Positions 45,808 to 54,997 are shown, counted from the stretch's first letter. The stretch is DNA of 64,000 bases from Candidatus Termititenax sp. (GCA_020719045.1 DYQY01000004.1:88447-152446), one strand, 5' to 3'. Notes: generated by a model not told the origin, from the letters alone. Translations and numbers: made by a program.

Positions 45808-46683
45808 TTACTCCAATGCTATGGTTTGAGCTCTTTTACCTAAAAATATCTCGCCAGTATGAATATTAAAAGTAAAAACTTGACCACGCTTTATTAAATC
45901 TGTGGTTCCTCCTTGAATGTTTCTAGCACTTGTGCCAACAATATCTCCATTTGTATAAAAGGTTATTAAATCATGCTTCTTAAAGGCAATACCTTTTATG
46001 GCTAATTCTCTACTTGGTTTAATACTGATAAGCTGACCTTCTATATCAAAATTATAACGAGCATCAGGGGGGATAACTATTTCTGTTTGTTCTGAATCTA
46101 TTAGAGTACATTGAAATTCTCTAGCATAAGTACAAGACCTTAATTTCCCGTTAGGATGAAAGGTAACAGATGAACCGGCATTTGCCATGAAACTTCCTAC
46201 TTGTATTGATCTGGCCAACCTGATTCTGAAAAGACTCCCATTTCTTAATTGAACTGATAATGAATGAACTGTATCTCTTCCTAATCTAATAGGTATATGG
46301 GCAGAACTTCCTGAAGGCAATTGCACTGATGATAAGCTTCCATCTTCTTCACACTTTAACACAGTGCCAGTTGGAACATTTCTGCCACCGATAATCATAG
46401 GTTCAGAAATTGCAGTTCTTTGAATCATACCGTTTCCATGAAGGAACGTTCTTAGTTTCTTACTTAAAGGAAATAAAAAACCACAAACTTCTCTTATATT
46501 CTCAGAACAAGGGATGCCTTGTATTACGGTGGGGCTGGTTAATAAAACTTCATAACATCCATCGGGCATATCAAGCAGAATTGCATCCGCTGGTAATTCA
46601 AACATCATCGCTTTAGAACTATTGTGTTCCGCCATCGCAACAATGCTGTCTCTCATTCCATCACTTACTATCTTACAAAACAT
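45808..46683 (-). CDS. Unknown beta-repeat protein (291 aa)
   Basis: ATG 46683 follows GGGAG. The sequence consists of repeating units of about 40 residues of the form IPTGTVLKCEEDGSLSSVQL and GSSVTFHPNGKLRSCTY, then DLITFYTNGDIVGTS, resembling MORN-like or YwqK-like beta repeats. There is no signal peptide. Its N-terminus (MFCKIVS) resembles that of the next gene (MFWKVVS), hinting at a shared origin or recognition sequence. It pairs with the 240-aa gene downstream. Function unknown. Confidence 0.65.
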   Translation of the reverse strand: MFCKIVSDGMRDSIVAMAEHNSSKAMMFELPADAILLDMPDGCYEVLLTSPTVIQGIPCSENIREVCGFLFPLSKKLRTFLHGNGMIQRTAISEPMIIGGRNVPTGTVLKCEEDGSLSSVQLPSGSSAHIPIRLGRDTVHSLSVQLRNGSLFRIRLARSIQVGSFMANAGSSVTFHPNGKLRSCTYAREFQCTLIDSEQTEIVIPPDARYNFDIEGQLISIKPSRELAIKGIAFKKHDLITFYTNGDIVGTSARNIQGGTTDLIKRGQVFTFNIHTGEIFLGKRAQTIALE

Positions 46684-46699
46684 TATCTAGCTCCCTTTC

Positions 46700-46868
46700 A
46701 AAGACTAAGCTCACTGCGTTCGCAGGACAAGAGATAAAAAGGCTAAAAGTTGAAAGCCTTTCCTTTTCGTTTCATCCTTCTACCTTTTCCTCCATTCACT
46801 CTTCACTTCTCACGTCTCACGATTCATGGTTCACGATTTCCATCCCTCCATACATCCATACCTCTAAA
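46700..46868. repeat. Dispersed intergenic repeat zone, second copy
   Basis: GCTCACTGCGTTCGCAGGAC and AAAAAGGCTAAAAG are followed by degenerate TTCACTTCTCACGTCTCACGATTCATGGTTCACGA units and CCATACATCCATACC. It shares words with the 17.0 kb and 45.0 kb repeats. No coding potential. Confidence 0.5.
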
Positions 46869-46972
46869 CTATCGTAACTCAAAGTAAAAAGTTGCAGGTA
46901 TTTTAAGAGGCAAATTTTCTAGTTAATTGGTTTTGGGTTGATGAAATTAATTGGTTCGGTTTTTTTCTGAAA

Positions 46973-47205
46973 TCATTGATTGTTCAAATATTTTTCAGCA
47001 ATACTTATTGCCATAAGTGCATCTGATTTGCTAATCCTATCACCATGGGGATATCTTCCAAATTGGGAAAGATCATTTACTTTAAACTTGTATCTGGTCG
47101 TTCAGGTAATTTAGAAGCCAATATCAGTAAATCATGAACATATGGAAAATCTACGCCAGCTTCCAGTAATTGTGCTTTCATCCATTTCTCAACAGCTTGC
47201 TGATT
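46973..47205 (-). pseudogene. Decayed HEPN-domain gene
   Basis: Minus-strand translation gives NQQAVEKWMKAQLLEAGVDF, then PYVHDLLILASKLPE, a frameshift near 47090, and FGRYPHGDRISKSDALMAIS, IAEKYLN to TGA 46973. This order (QQAxEKxxKA, HDL, RYP, AxxIAExYL) is diagnostic of HEPN proteins, usually the toxin partner of MNT nucleotidyltransferases. The first few residues are missing: the remnant starts exactly at the glycosyltransferase stop. No nucleotidyltransferase partner is seen. It is too broken to be functional. Confidence 0.7.
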
Positions 47206-47905
47206 ACTTTAAAAAAGGTAAATAAAATTTCTTGAAAAAATACCAGCTACTCTGCAATGCTTGTTTCTTAAGTGATTTAGAAGAAAATGTACTGCCACCA
47301 CCTAAATGAATAAGCACAATACCTGGATGATAGTAATTCTTGTATCCTTTTCTAACTATCGTTTTACTTAGGTCAATGTCTTCATTGTAAAAAAAATAAT
47401 TTTCATCAAACCCACCAACCTCTAAATAAAGCTTCTTCCTTATTAGCATTGCTGCACCCGACAAAAAACTAACAACTCTTGGTTCCTTGCCTAAATATTT
47501 ATACCTTCCTAAAACACTCCCATAATACTGAACAGACCTGTCCTGATTAAGTAAACGAGGCCCAAGTATACCTATGTCCTTATTGCTCTCATAAAAACGA
47601 ACTAGTGGACTTAAAACATCAGTATTAATAACAGTGTCTGAATTAAGCAGAAACAAGTATTCTCCTAACGCTTCTTTTGCTCCTTGATTATTTGCTTTAG
47701 CAAAACCAACATTTTCCTCATTATCTATAAAGCTAATATTGGAATAGTTGTCCATGAACTCATCTTTATCAAACTTATTAGATGAAGCATTATCAACAAC
47801 AATAACTTCAAAACTTACAGCCTTGTTATACTCATAAAATGAATCCAAGCAAGTCTTTATAAGTTCAGGTGTATTGTAATGGACAATAATTACAGAAACT
47901 TTCAT
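47204..47905 (-). CDS. Family 2 glycosyltransferase (rhamnosyltransferase-like)
   Basis: The GT-A fold is indicated by VSVIIVHYNTPELIKTCLDSF, the VVDNASS block, a DxD-like LLNSDT and the C-terminal FFYNEDIDLSKTIVRKGYK. It probably transfers a sugar to an envelope polysaccharide at the cytoplasmic face. The ORF track begins at 47932; ATG 47905, overlapping the preceding stop as ATGA, is preferred. It is the last intact gene of the citrate synthase-aconitase-proS run. The stop touches a decayed HEPN gene, so the extreme C-terminus may have been altered. Confidence 0.88.
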   Translation of the reverse strand: MKVSVIIVHYNTPELIKTCLDSFYEYNKAVSFEVIVVDNASSNKFDKDEFMDNYSNISFIDNEENVGFAKANNQGAKEALGEYLFLLNSDTVINTDVLSPLVRFYESNKDIGILGPRLLNQDRSVQYYGSVLGRYKYLGKEPRVVSFLSGAAMLIRKKLYLEVGGFDENYFFYNEDIDLSKTIVRKGYKNYYHPGIVLIHLGGGSTFSSKSLKKQALQSSWYFFKKFYLPFLK

Positions 47906-48891
47906 GCGTCTTTTAACCTCTCCAGAAAACATTCTATTCGAATCTTTGTTCTCATGTCCAATTCTCCAGGAGCATCCCCCTCAATAGTTAAAACTGGAAC
48001 ACTTAATCTGCTCTTAAGAATAACATCATCTAACTGTCGATGGCAAAAAGCTTGCGCATAATGAATAATACCTTTTAGGTTCCGAAGCTTTATTTGCTTC
48101 TCTATCTCTACGATTCTTCCTTCAAGGTCATAAGGATAATTAAAGTTACTATACTCTTGAACAATATCCTCACTCTCACTTAGCATCGCAAAATCATTTT
48201 CTACTTCAAAATAAGATACTACAGTTGACTGTGATTCCAAGTAGCTAAAAAGATTACTAACAATAGTTGGCACTCCAACATAACCTATCTGAATTTTACT
48301 TAACTGCGGTTCACTTATTTCCGATAAACTAATTAAATCTTCCACCCTCTTAGCGTAACTTGCTAGGTTACTTCCAAAATCTGAAGAAGCTACCATTAAC
48401 TTCTGAAAGTCAGAAACATTAATATTATTCTTGGTATAAAAAAGCTTGTCAAGGACTACTAGCCTTTTTCTGATGACATCTAATTCCGCTTTAGCTTCCA
48501 TAGCTTGAGCATAACTAACTCCGAAATACTCTCCTAATTTATCTAACTCATAACGCAGTTTAAACGCATCTCTTCCAGCCGGATAGGCAAAAGCAACAAC
48601 GCTTAAGTTCGGAATAAAGTGTCTATACAAATTGATAAGGCCGTGGTTATTGCTACAATCACCTTCTGTAACAGCAATTAATGTATCAATCTCGCTTTGA
48701 TGCGTAACAACCGCACCCATTAACCCCTTAATCCAACTACAAGTATTTCGCGGAACACCATGCTTCTCTCCAGATTTTATGAAATCCTTGGAATCACCAA
48801 CGATAAAAAGATTATTCAAATCTACTGGAATATCACCAGCCGCCCAAATATACTCTTGAGGGATAGTGGTTGTAAAGGCTACTTTCCTCAT
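47902..48891 (-). CDS. 2-hydroxyacyl-CoA dehydratase D-component-like protein
   Basis: This belongs to the HgdB/FldC-like superfamily that carries [4Fe-4S] clusters for radical dehydration, or for CoA-ester or benzoyl-CoA-type reductions. Recognisable blocks are IPQEYIWAAGDIPVDL, EGDCSNNHGL, AFCHRQLDDVIL and LTIEGDAPGELDMRTKIR. Cysteines in NTCSW, GDCSN and AFCH are probable cluster ligands. Neither a partner subunit nor the ATP-dependent activator is adjacent, so it may act alone or be a repurposed member. It overlaps the transglycosylase gene upstream by 4 bp. Confidence 0.82.
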   Translation of the reverse strand: MRKVAFTTTIPQEYIWAAGDIPVDLNNLFIVGDSKDFIKSGEKHGVPRNTCSWIKGLMGAVVTHQSEIDTLIAVTEGDCSNNHGLINLYRHFIPNLSVVAFAYPAGRDAFKLRYELDKLGEYFGVSYAQAMEAKAELDVIRKRLVVLDKLFYTKNNINVSDFQKLMVASSDFGSNLASYAKRVEDLISLSEISEPQLSKIQIGYVGVPTIVSNLFSYLESQSTVVSYFEVENDFAMLSESEDIVQEYSNFNYPYDLEGRIVEIEKQIKLRNLKGIIHYAQAFCHRQLDDVILKSRLSVPVLTIEGDAPGELDMRTKIRIECFLERLKDA

Positions 48892-49490
48892 AAACTCTTC
48901 TTTAAGTAATTATAGTTTCTAAGAATCTTATCTACATACAATTGGGTACCAACAGTAAACGGAGCACCTGCACTTCGTTTAATAGCATTTATCCCTTGGA
49001 CATAAGAAGCCAATGCATAATTAAGATTACCTTTCCAAATAACCAAATATTCCTTCATCATTCTCGCTTGAGCTCTCGCTCCATCGTCTATACAGGTTGG
49101 GTCTGATATACCATAAGCATCAAAATTAAATGGCATAAACTGACAGATGCCTCTCGCTCCAGAAACAGAAATCGCGTGTCTATCAAACCTTGATTCTTGT
49201 GCTTGTTGAGCTGTTAAAAGCAAAGGATCAACATTAAATTCTTGACCATATTTGATGTTAGCCTCAGCTATCTGAAGAACATCTGTTATAGGCACATTTT
49301 TATTGTAGTCCATAATATAAGTTACTATCTTTTGCTGAAGGTTCGATGATACAATCTCTATTTGATAACTAGTATCATAGGGTAAATACTGGTCATACTC
49401 ACTCTGTCTTATTCCATTTGGTGGTTCATTAACATTATTTAATATAGTAAACAAACTTACAAAAAGTATTAAAATAGTAGACCAAGTCAT
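48888..49490 (-). CDS. Lytic transglycosylase (SLT fold)
   Basis: It cleaves peptidoglycan glycan strands to 1,6-anhydro products. An N-terminal hydrophobic segment (TILILFVSLFTILN) precedes a lysozyme-like domain with the catalytic Glu in QAQESRFD, then GARGICQFMPFNF and LASYVQGINAIKR. The length of 200 residues fits a minimal SLT enzyme. ATG 49490 follows AAAGGGATAGATA, 3 nt after the proS stop. It acts outside the cytoplasm. Confidence 0.9.
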   Translation of the reverse strand: MTWSTILILFVSLFTILNNVNEPPNGIRQSEYDQYLPYDTSYQIEIVSSNLQQKIVTYIMDYNKNVPITDVLQIAEANIKYGQEFNVDPLLLTAQQAQESRFDRHAISVSGARGICQFMPFNFDAYGISDPTCIDDGARAQARMMKEYLVIWKGNLNYALASYVQGINAIKRSAGAPFTVGTQLYVDKILRNYNYLKKSL

Positions 49491-49493
49491 TAT

Positions 49494-51227
49494 CTATCCC
49501 TTTATTTTTTCTACAAGGAACTGTTTTACTTTTTCAACAGTTAACTCTACTTTTTCATCACCATTCCTAAAACTAAGTTCTACGATCCCTTCTATAGCTC
49601 TTTTACCAATTATTACTCTATATGGAGCACCAATTAAATCTGCATCATTTAATTTAACACCTAGTCGCTCATCCCTATCGTCATATAGCACATCTATGCC
49701 TTTTGCTAATAATTCACTATAAATATCATCGGCCAACTTAACTTGCTCTTCTTTATTCCCGTTTACTGGTAAAACAATAACCTCGAATGGAGCGATACTT
49801 ATTGGCCATAAAGGTCCATTGTCATCATGATACTGCTCAATTGCAGCCATTGCTGTTCTGCCAACACCTATTCCATAACAACCCATAATAAATGGCTGCA
49901 CTTTACCTTGCTGGTCTAAAAATGTAGCATTCATAGACTGAGAATATTTTGTTCCTAGCTTAAATATATGCCCTACTTCTATACCACGTTCTTTCTTATA
50001 AGTTCCTTTAAAGCATGACAAACAAACATCACCTACATTAACAGTTTTAACATCTGCAACCAAGCTATCATCAATAACATAGTCTCTGCCAACATTTGCA
50101 TTCTTTATATGATAGTCCTTTTCATTGGCACCAATAACAGCATTGGTTATCCCAATAATTGAATCATCAATAATTATTTGTACGTCACTTGCTTTAGAAG
50201 AAAATCCCATAAAACCAGGAACAGTCTTAAATACACTAATTATCTCTTCTTCAGAAGCAGGCTCTATCCCTAGAGCATCAAGTCTATTTATAAGCTTAAC
50301 ATCGTTAACTTCATAATCACCACGTATGTATACCATAGCATATTTAGTTTGAACCTTTTCTGGTGCTACTTCTTTATCATATTTATAGGCTACAACTTTT
50401 ATTGTTTTTTCAACACCTACATTTAAAAAACTAGCAACATCCTCGATTGCTTTAATATCAGGAGTATGAACTTTTTCTACCTCTAAACTATCATCACTTT
50501 TATTCGTAACCTTAGTACTAGCTTTCTCAATATTTGCAGCATGATCGCAGGAGGAACAATAAAGTATTTCATCTTCACCTGTTTCTGCGACAATCATAAA
50601 CTCTTGAGATGAATTACCACCTATAGCTCCAGAATCCGCACTTACTACTCTATGATTAAGACCACATCTTCCAAAAATATTACTATATGCCTCATACATG
50701 CCCTTATAAGTAAGGTCTAAACTTTGCTCATCAGCATGAAAGCTATAGGCATCTTTCATGGAAAACTCTCTTGCTCTCATAAGTCCAAACCTTGGTCTTA
50801 TTTCATCACGAAACTTATTCTGAATCTGATAGAAATTAATAGGTAACTGTTTGTAACTTTTTAAATCATCACTTACTAAATCTACAATAACCTCTTCGTG
50901 AGTAGGACCATAACAAAAATCACGACCTGCCCTATCTTTTATTCTAAGTAGCTCTTTACCATACTTAAACCATCTACCACTTTTTTGCCACAACTCAGCA
51001 GGTACCATAGAAGGCATCAATACTTCTACTGCATCCTTCTTATTCATCTCTTCTCTAATGATTCTTTCAACTTTACGAATAACTCTTAACCCTAATGGCA
51101 AATAATCATAAACTCCCGTAGCTATCTTCTTAATATAACCACCTCTCAAAGCTATTGCTTGGCTTGGAATCTCTGCATCTGCAGGATTTTCTCTAAATGT
51201 CGGAATGTAATATTTGCTATATTTCAC
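49494..51227 (-). CDS. proS: Proline--tRNA ligase
   Basis: This class II synthetase has the bacterial-type editing insertion between motifs 2 and 3 (about 240-400; ILYCSSCDHAANIEKA). Motif 2 (KFRDEIRPRFGLMRAREFSMKDAYSF) and motif 3 (GIGVGRTAMAAIEQ) are clear, followed by the anticodon-binding domain. The length of 577 residues is normal. The start is GTG 51227 after GGAGTAGAC, next to the aconitase stop. Confidence 0.97.
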   Translation of the reverse strand: MKYSKYYIPTFRENPADAEIPSQAIALRGGYIKKIATGVYDYLPLGLRVIRKVERIIREEMNKKDAVEVLMPSMVPAELWQKSGRWFKYGKELLRIKDRAGRDFCYGPTHEEVIVDLVSDDLKSYKQLPINFYQIQNKFRDEIRPRFGLMRAREFSMKDAYSFHADEQSLDLTYKGMYEAYSNIFGRCGLNHRVVSADSGAIGGNSSQEFMIVAETGEDEILYCSSCDHAANIEKASTKVTNKSDDSLEVEKVHTPDIKAIEDVASFLNVGVEKTIKVVAYKYDKEVAPEKVQTKYAMVYIRGDYEVNDVKLINRLDALGIEPASEEEIISVFKTVPGFMGFSSKASDVQIIIDDSIIGITNAVIGANEKDYHIKNANVGRDYVIDDSLVADVKTVNVGDVCLSCFKGTYKKERGIEVGHIFKLGTKYSQSMNATFLDQQGKVQPFIMGCYGIGVGRTAMAAIEQYHDDNGPLWPISIAPFEVIVLPVNGNKEEQVKLADDIYSELLAKGIDVLYDDRDERLGVKLNDADLIGAPYRVIIGKRAIEGIVELSFRNGDEKVELTVEKVKQFLVEKIKG

Positions 51228-51229
51228 GT

Positions 51230-53149
51230 CTACTCCTTAAGTAAATTTAGTTTACCGCCAGCAAGTATTTGCTCTATTTCCCTATCTGAAAAACCAGCTA
51301 GTAATTCATACTTAGAACCTGTAGAACTCTCCATTACTACGATATCTTTCTTTATCTGCTCTCTAATGTTGTTAAAAGAAAAAACTTCCTCAACATTTAG
51401 CTTATCATAATCACTCTCTTGTTTAAAAACTAAAGGAATAATACCAAAGTTTATTAAGTTAGCACGATGAATTCTTTCAATAGACTTTACCACAACTACT
51501 TTAACACCAAGATACATAGGACAAATAGCAGCATGTTCTCTTGAGGAGCCTTGTCCGTAGCTTAGACCGGTAATAATTAAATTATCATAACCTTCTGATT
51601 TGTTCGCTTTACATTTATCAGCAAACTTTGGCTCAACATCATTAAAAACTGCTTGAGAGTACTTATCTATATTTGAACGGAACTTCAAGAATCTTCCAGC
51701 AGGCATAATATGGTCAGTTGTTATTTTATCTCCTACCTTAACTACTGCCTTTACCGTTATACTTTCAGCCAACTCTTTACTTATTGGAGGAGGACCAATA
51801 TTTGGACCCTTTAGTATCTCAACGCTGTTTCTTTGCTTTTCAGGCAAAGGATTAACAACTAATGAGTTGTTTACCAAAAACTTTGATGGCTGCTTGTAAT
51901 TCACTGTTTCTTTAAAAAACTCTGATGGGTCAGTAATTTTTCCTGTTAAGGCACAAGCAACTGCTGTTTCTGGACTCACTAAGTAAATACCAGCACTGTT
52001 TGTACCACTTCTGCCATAAAAATTACGATTATTCGTTCTAATACTTACTGCATCAGTTGCAGGAGATTGCCCCATACCGATACAAAAACCACAGCTCGAT
52101 TCCAAAACTCTTCCACCAGCTTCAACGATATTTTTCATGAGACCATTTTCAATCATCATTTCAAATACTTGCTTAGAGCCAGGAGCCACACCAAAGGATA
52201 CCTCCGTTGAAACCTGTTTACCTTTTAACAAAGTTGCAACTGTATACAAGTCCTTATACGAACTGTTTGTACAACTTCCTATTAATGCTTGATCAACCTT
52301 CATACCAGCGACCTCAGAAACCTCTTTAACATTATCTGGGGAATGAGGCAAAGCAATCATCGGCTTAAGAGAAGAAAGATTAATTACCAATTCTTTATCG
52401 TATACAGCGTCTTTATCTGCAATTAATTCTACCCAATCCTGTTCTCTGCCCTGCGCTCTTAAAAATTCTTTGGTTATTTCATCTGATGGGAAAATAGAAG
52501 TAGTTACGCCTAACTCAGCGCCCATATTGGTTATTGTTGCTCTTTCTGGCACAGACAAAGTCTTAACACCTGAGCCTGTATACTCAACGATGTATCCTAC
52601 ATTACCTTTTGTGGTAAGTATCTGTAATAACTTCAAAATTAAGTCTTTGGCAGTAACAAAAGGTGACAGGGTTCCTGTAAGTTCAACCTTCAGAACCTTT
52701 GGTCTAGGAACATAAAATGCTCCACCAGCTAAAGCAGTTGCAATGTCTAAACCACCTGCCCCAATAGCAATCATCCCTATTCCGCCGCCTGTTGGTGTGT
52801 GTGAGTCGGAACCCAAAAGAGTCTTGCCTGGCTTACCAAATGTCTCTAAATGTACTTGATGACAAATACCATTTCCAGCCTTAGAAAAGTACAAACCATA
52901 CTTCATCGCAATAGACTGCAAGTATCTGTGGTCATCGGCATTCTCAAACCCATCCTGGATAGTATTGTGGTCTATATAGCTAACAGAAAGTTCTGTAGCA
53001 ATTGTTTTTCTTCCAATAGCTTCAAACTCCAAATAAGCCATTGTGCCTGTAGCATCTTGGGTTAAAGTTTGGTCAATCTTAATCCCTATTTCTTGTTCTC
53101 CGGTATCATCGACAATATGTTTACTAATAATCTTTTCAACTAAATTCAT
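51230..53149 (-). CDS. Aconitate hydratase
   Basis: It interconverts citrate and isocitrate. Cluster cysteines are seen in IGSCTNSSYKDL and SSCGFCIGMG, along with GSDSHTPTGGGIG and the C-terminal swivel domain (KITTDHIMPAG, YGQGSSREHAA). At 639 residues it is the short single-chain form found in many anaerobes. It follows the citrate-synthase-like gene by 4 bp, which supports that enzyme's identity and an oxidative branch towards 2-oxoglutarate. Confidence 0.95.
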   Translation of the reverse strand: MNLVEKIISKHIVDDTGEQEIGIKIDQTLTQDATGTMAYLEFEAIGRKTIATELSVSYIDHNTIQDGFENADDHRYLQSIAMKYGLYFSKAGNGICHQVHLETFGKPGKTLLGSDSHTPTGGGIGMIAIGAGGLDIATALAGGAFYVPRPKVLKVELTGTLSPFVTAKDLILKLLQILTTKGNVGYIVEYTGSGVKTLSVPERATITNMGAELGVTTSIFPSDEITKEFLRAQGREQDWVELIADKDAVYDKELVINLSSLKPMIALPHSPDNVKEVSEVAGMKVDQALIGSCTNSSYKDLYTVATLLKGKQVSTEVSFGVAPGSKQVFEMMIENGLMKNIVEAGGRVLESSCGFCIGMGQSPATDAVSIRTNNRNFYGRSGTNSAGIYLVSPETAVACALTGKITDPSEFFKETVNYKQPSKFLVNNSLVVNPLPEKQRNSVEILKGPNIGPPPISKELAESITVKAVVKVGDKITTDHIMPAGRFLKFRSNIDKYSQAVFNDVEPKFADKCKANKSEGYDNLIITGLSYGQGSSREHAAICPMYLGVKVVVVKSIERIHRANLINFGIIPLVFKQESDYDKLNVEEVFSFNNIREQIKKDIVVMESSTGSKYELLAGFSDREIEQILAGGKLNLLKE

Positions 53150-53153
53150 CTTA

Positions 53154-54962
53154 CTAATCTACCTCGTTTGCAAATTCATCAAAATTAAAATCAATAGCAA
53201 GTATACCAATAATATGATCTGAATCATCAAAGATTGGCGTCGAAACGGTCATAGTTAAATTACCAGTTACCTTGGACATATATATCTCAGCAATATGTGT
53301 TTGCCCATCTTTCATTGGCTCTATAAACCACTCTCTATCAGAAAAGTCTTCATCAAGCATTTTTTCTTCATAGGCTTTTTGATCACACAGCTGCGTAATA
53401 TTCTTACCTATCTTTTTACCATCAATGTTTGTTATAGAAATAAGCTTCATTGCTATGTCTTTTTGTGCAAGCTCATTCAAAATAGGTTCAAAGTCGCTTG
53501 GTATAAGTGATTTAACTTCTGGCATCATTGATGTTTCTTCAATAATTTTCTCTGCTCGCTGAGATATCCTCTCCCTTAGTTCAATATATGTTGTATGAAC
53601 TAGCTCTGGGAAATAGTGTCTTACGGCTTTTTCCATTTCTTGATCAGAAATAGAAGTAATTCTTCCATGGTTATATTCTTCAACAATCCAATCATACACT
53701 TTAATAACCTTAGGATGCTTTTTAGTAAAACCTAAACTCTGAGCTTTTGGATAATTTTTAAAAATCCAGTGGATAACTCCTGCTGTTCCTGTTTTATCCG
53801 TTATACTAACTCCTGGTGCTCTATTTAAAAGAGAAACAGTATCGAAGACGTTGTAAATCTCTTCATTCTTAACCATTCCATCTGCGTGTATACCAGCCTT
53901 AGTTGTATTAAAATCATCACCTATAAAAGGATAATTTCTTGGGAATACATGTCCCAATTCTTTCTCGAAATATTCCTTTAATTCTGTAATAACCGTTGTG
54001 TCTATTCCCATATTATTTCCATATAAGCTTAGGTACTCGAAAATCATACCTTCAGTTGGACAGTTACCAGTTCTCTCTCCTAGACCAAACAACGCACAAT
54101 TTGCGCCTGCTACACCGTGTAACCATGCTTCTGTTGTATTTACTAAAACCTTATGAAAATCATTGTGTCCATGCCATTCTAGCCACTCTGAAGGAACTCC
54201 AGCATCATGCCTAAACGCATGACAAATCTTAGCAACGCCTCTTGGCGCAGTTGCTCCTGGATATGGGACACCATAACCCATCGTATCACAAAGCCTAATC
54301 TTAACTGGCATACCAGCTTGTTTGGACATTTCCATTAATTTTTGAGCAAGAGGTATAGAAAAACCATACAAGTCTGCTCTGGTAATATCTTCAAAATGAC
54401 ATCTTGGAATAATTCCATTTTCTAAAGAATGAGCAACAATATCAACATAGAAGTCGAAAGCTTGCTTCCTGTCCATTTTAAGCTTCATGTAAATATGATA
54501 GTCAGAAACACTTGTCAAAATACCTGTTTCTTTTAAATTAAAAGGCTTAAGCAACTCAAAATCACTTTTCTGTGCTCTTATCCAACCAGTAACCTCTGGA
54601 AACCTTAACCCAAGCTCAAGAACCTTCTCTAATGCTAACTTGTCTTTCTCAGAGTACATGAAAAACTCAGACTGCCTGATAATCCCTTTGTCTCCACTTA
54701 GCTTACTAAGCAAAACATAAATATCTACAATTTGTTTAACAGTAAAAGGCTCACGAGCCTGTTGTCCATCACGAAATGTTGTATCAGATATAAATACTTG
54801 AGTAGGGACATCGTAAGCAATAAGATGGTCATCAAAAACAATCTTTGGCACTTCTGTATAAGGGAAAATATCTCTATACAGCTCAGGCTCGGTCCTGTTC
54901 ACTAATGAGTAATCATTCTGTGTCTTTCTTAAGAAGTTATTATTTCCTTTTTCAAACTGCAT
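53154..54962 (-). CDS. Re-citrate synthase-like HMGL enzyme fused to a Cache-type sensor domain
   Basis: Residues about 50-370 are an HMGL TIM barrel (VFISDTTFRDGQQARE, PRCHFEDITRAD, WHGHNDFHKVLVNT, GLGERTGNCPTEG, KAGIHADG) like isopropylmalate, homocitrate and Re-citrate synthases. Adjacent aconitase and the lack of leu genes favour citrate formation from oxaloacetate and acetyl-CoA. Residues about 489-602 match a Cache/PDC sensor (ISITNIDGKKIGKN, DREWFIEPMKDGQTHI, VSTPIFDDSDHIIGILAIDF). Cache domains are usually extracytoplasmic, but here there is no signal or membrane helix, suggesting a cytosolic allosteric module. GGAGG precedes ATG. Confidence 0.85.
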   Translation of the reverse strand: MQFEKGNNNFLRKTQNDYSLVNRTEPELYRDIFPYTEVPKIVFDDHLIAYDVPTQVFISDTTFRDGQQAREPFTVKQIVDIYVLLSKLSGDKGIIRQSEFFMYSEKDKLALEKVLELGLRFPEVTGWIRAQKSDFELLKPFNLKETGILTSVSDYHIYMKLKMDRKQAFDFYVDIVAHSLENGIIPRCHFEDITRADLYGFSIPLAQKLMEMSKQAGMPVKIRLCDTMGYGVPYPGATAPRGVAKICHAFRHDAGVPSEWLEWHGHNDFHKVLVNTTEAWLHGVAGANCALFGLGERTGNCPTEGMIFEYLSLYGNNMGIDTTVITELKEYFEKELGHVFPRNYPFIGDDFNTTKAGIHADGMVKNEEIYNVFDTVSLLNRAPGVSITDKTGTAGVIHWIFKNYPKAQSLGFTKKHPKVIKVYDWIVEEYNHGRITSISDQEMEKAVRHYFPELVHTTYIELRERISQRAEKIIEETSMMPEVKSLIPSDFEPILNELAQKDIAMKLISITNIDGKKIGKNITQLCDQKAYEEKMLDEDFSDREWFIEPMKDGQTHIAEIYMSKVTGNLTMTVSTPIFDDSDHIIGILAIDFNFDEFANEVD

Positions 54963-54997
54963 AATCCGCCTCCACTACTTACAAATTAAGTTCAATC

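Noticed and set aside
44931-46868. CRISPR array in the repeat-rich intergenic zones
   Set aside because: The repeats are degenerate, of variable spacing and short, with no regular direct repeats and unique spacers and no cas genes.
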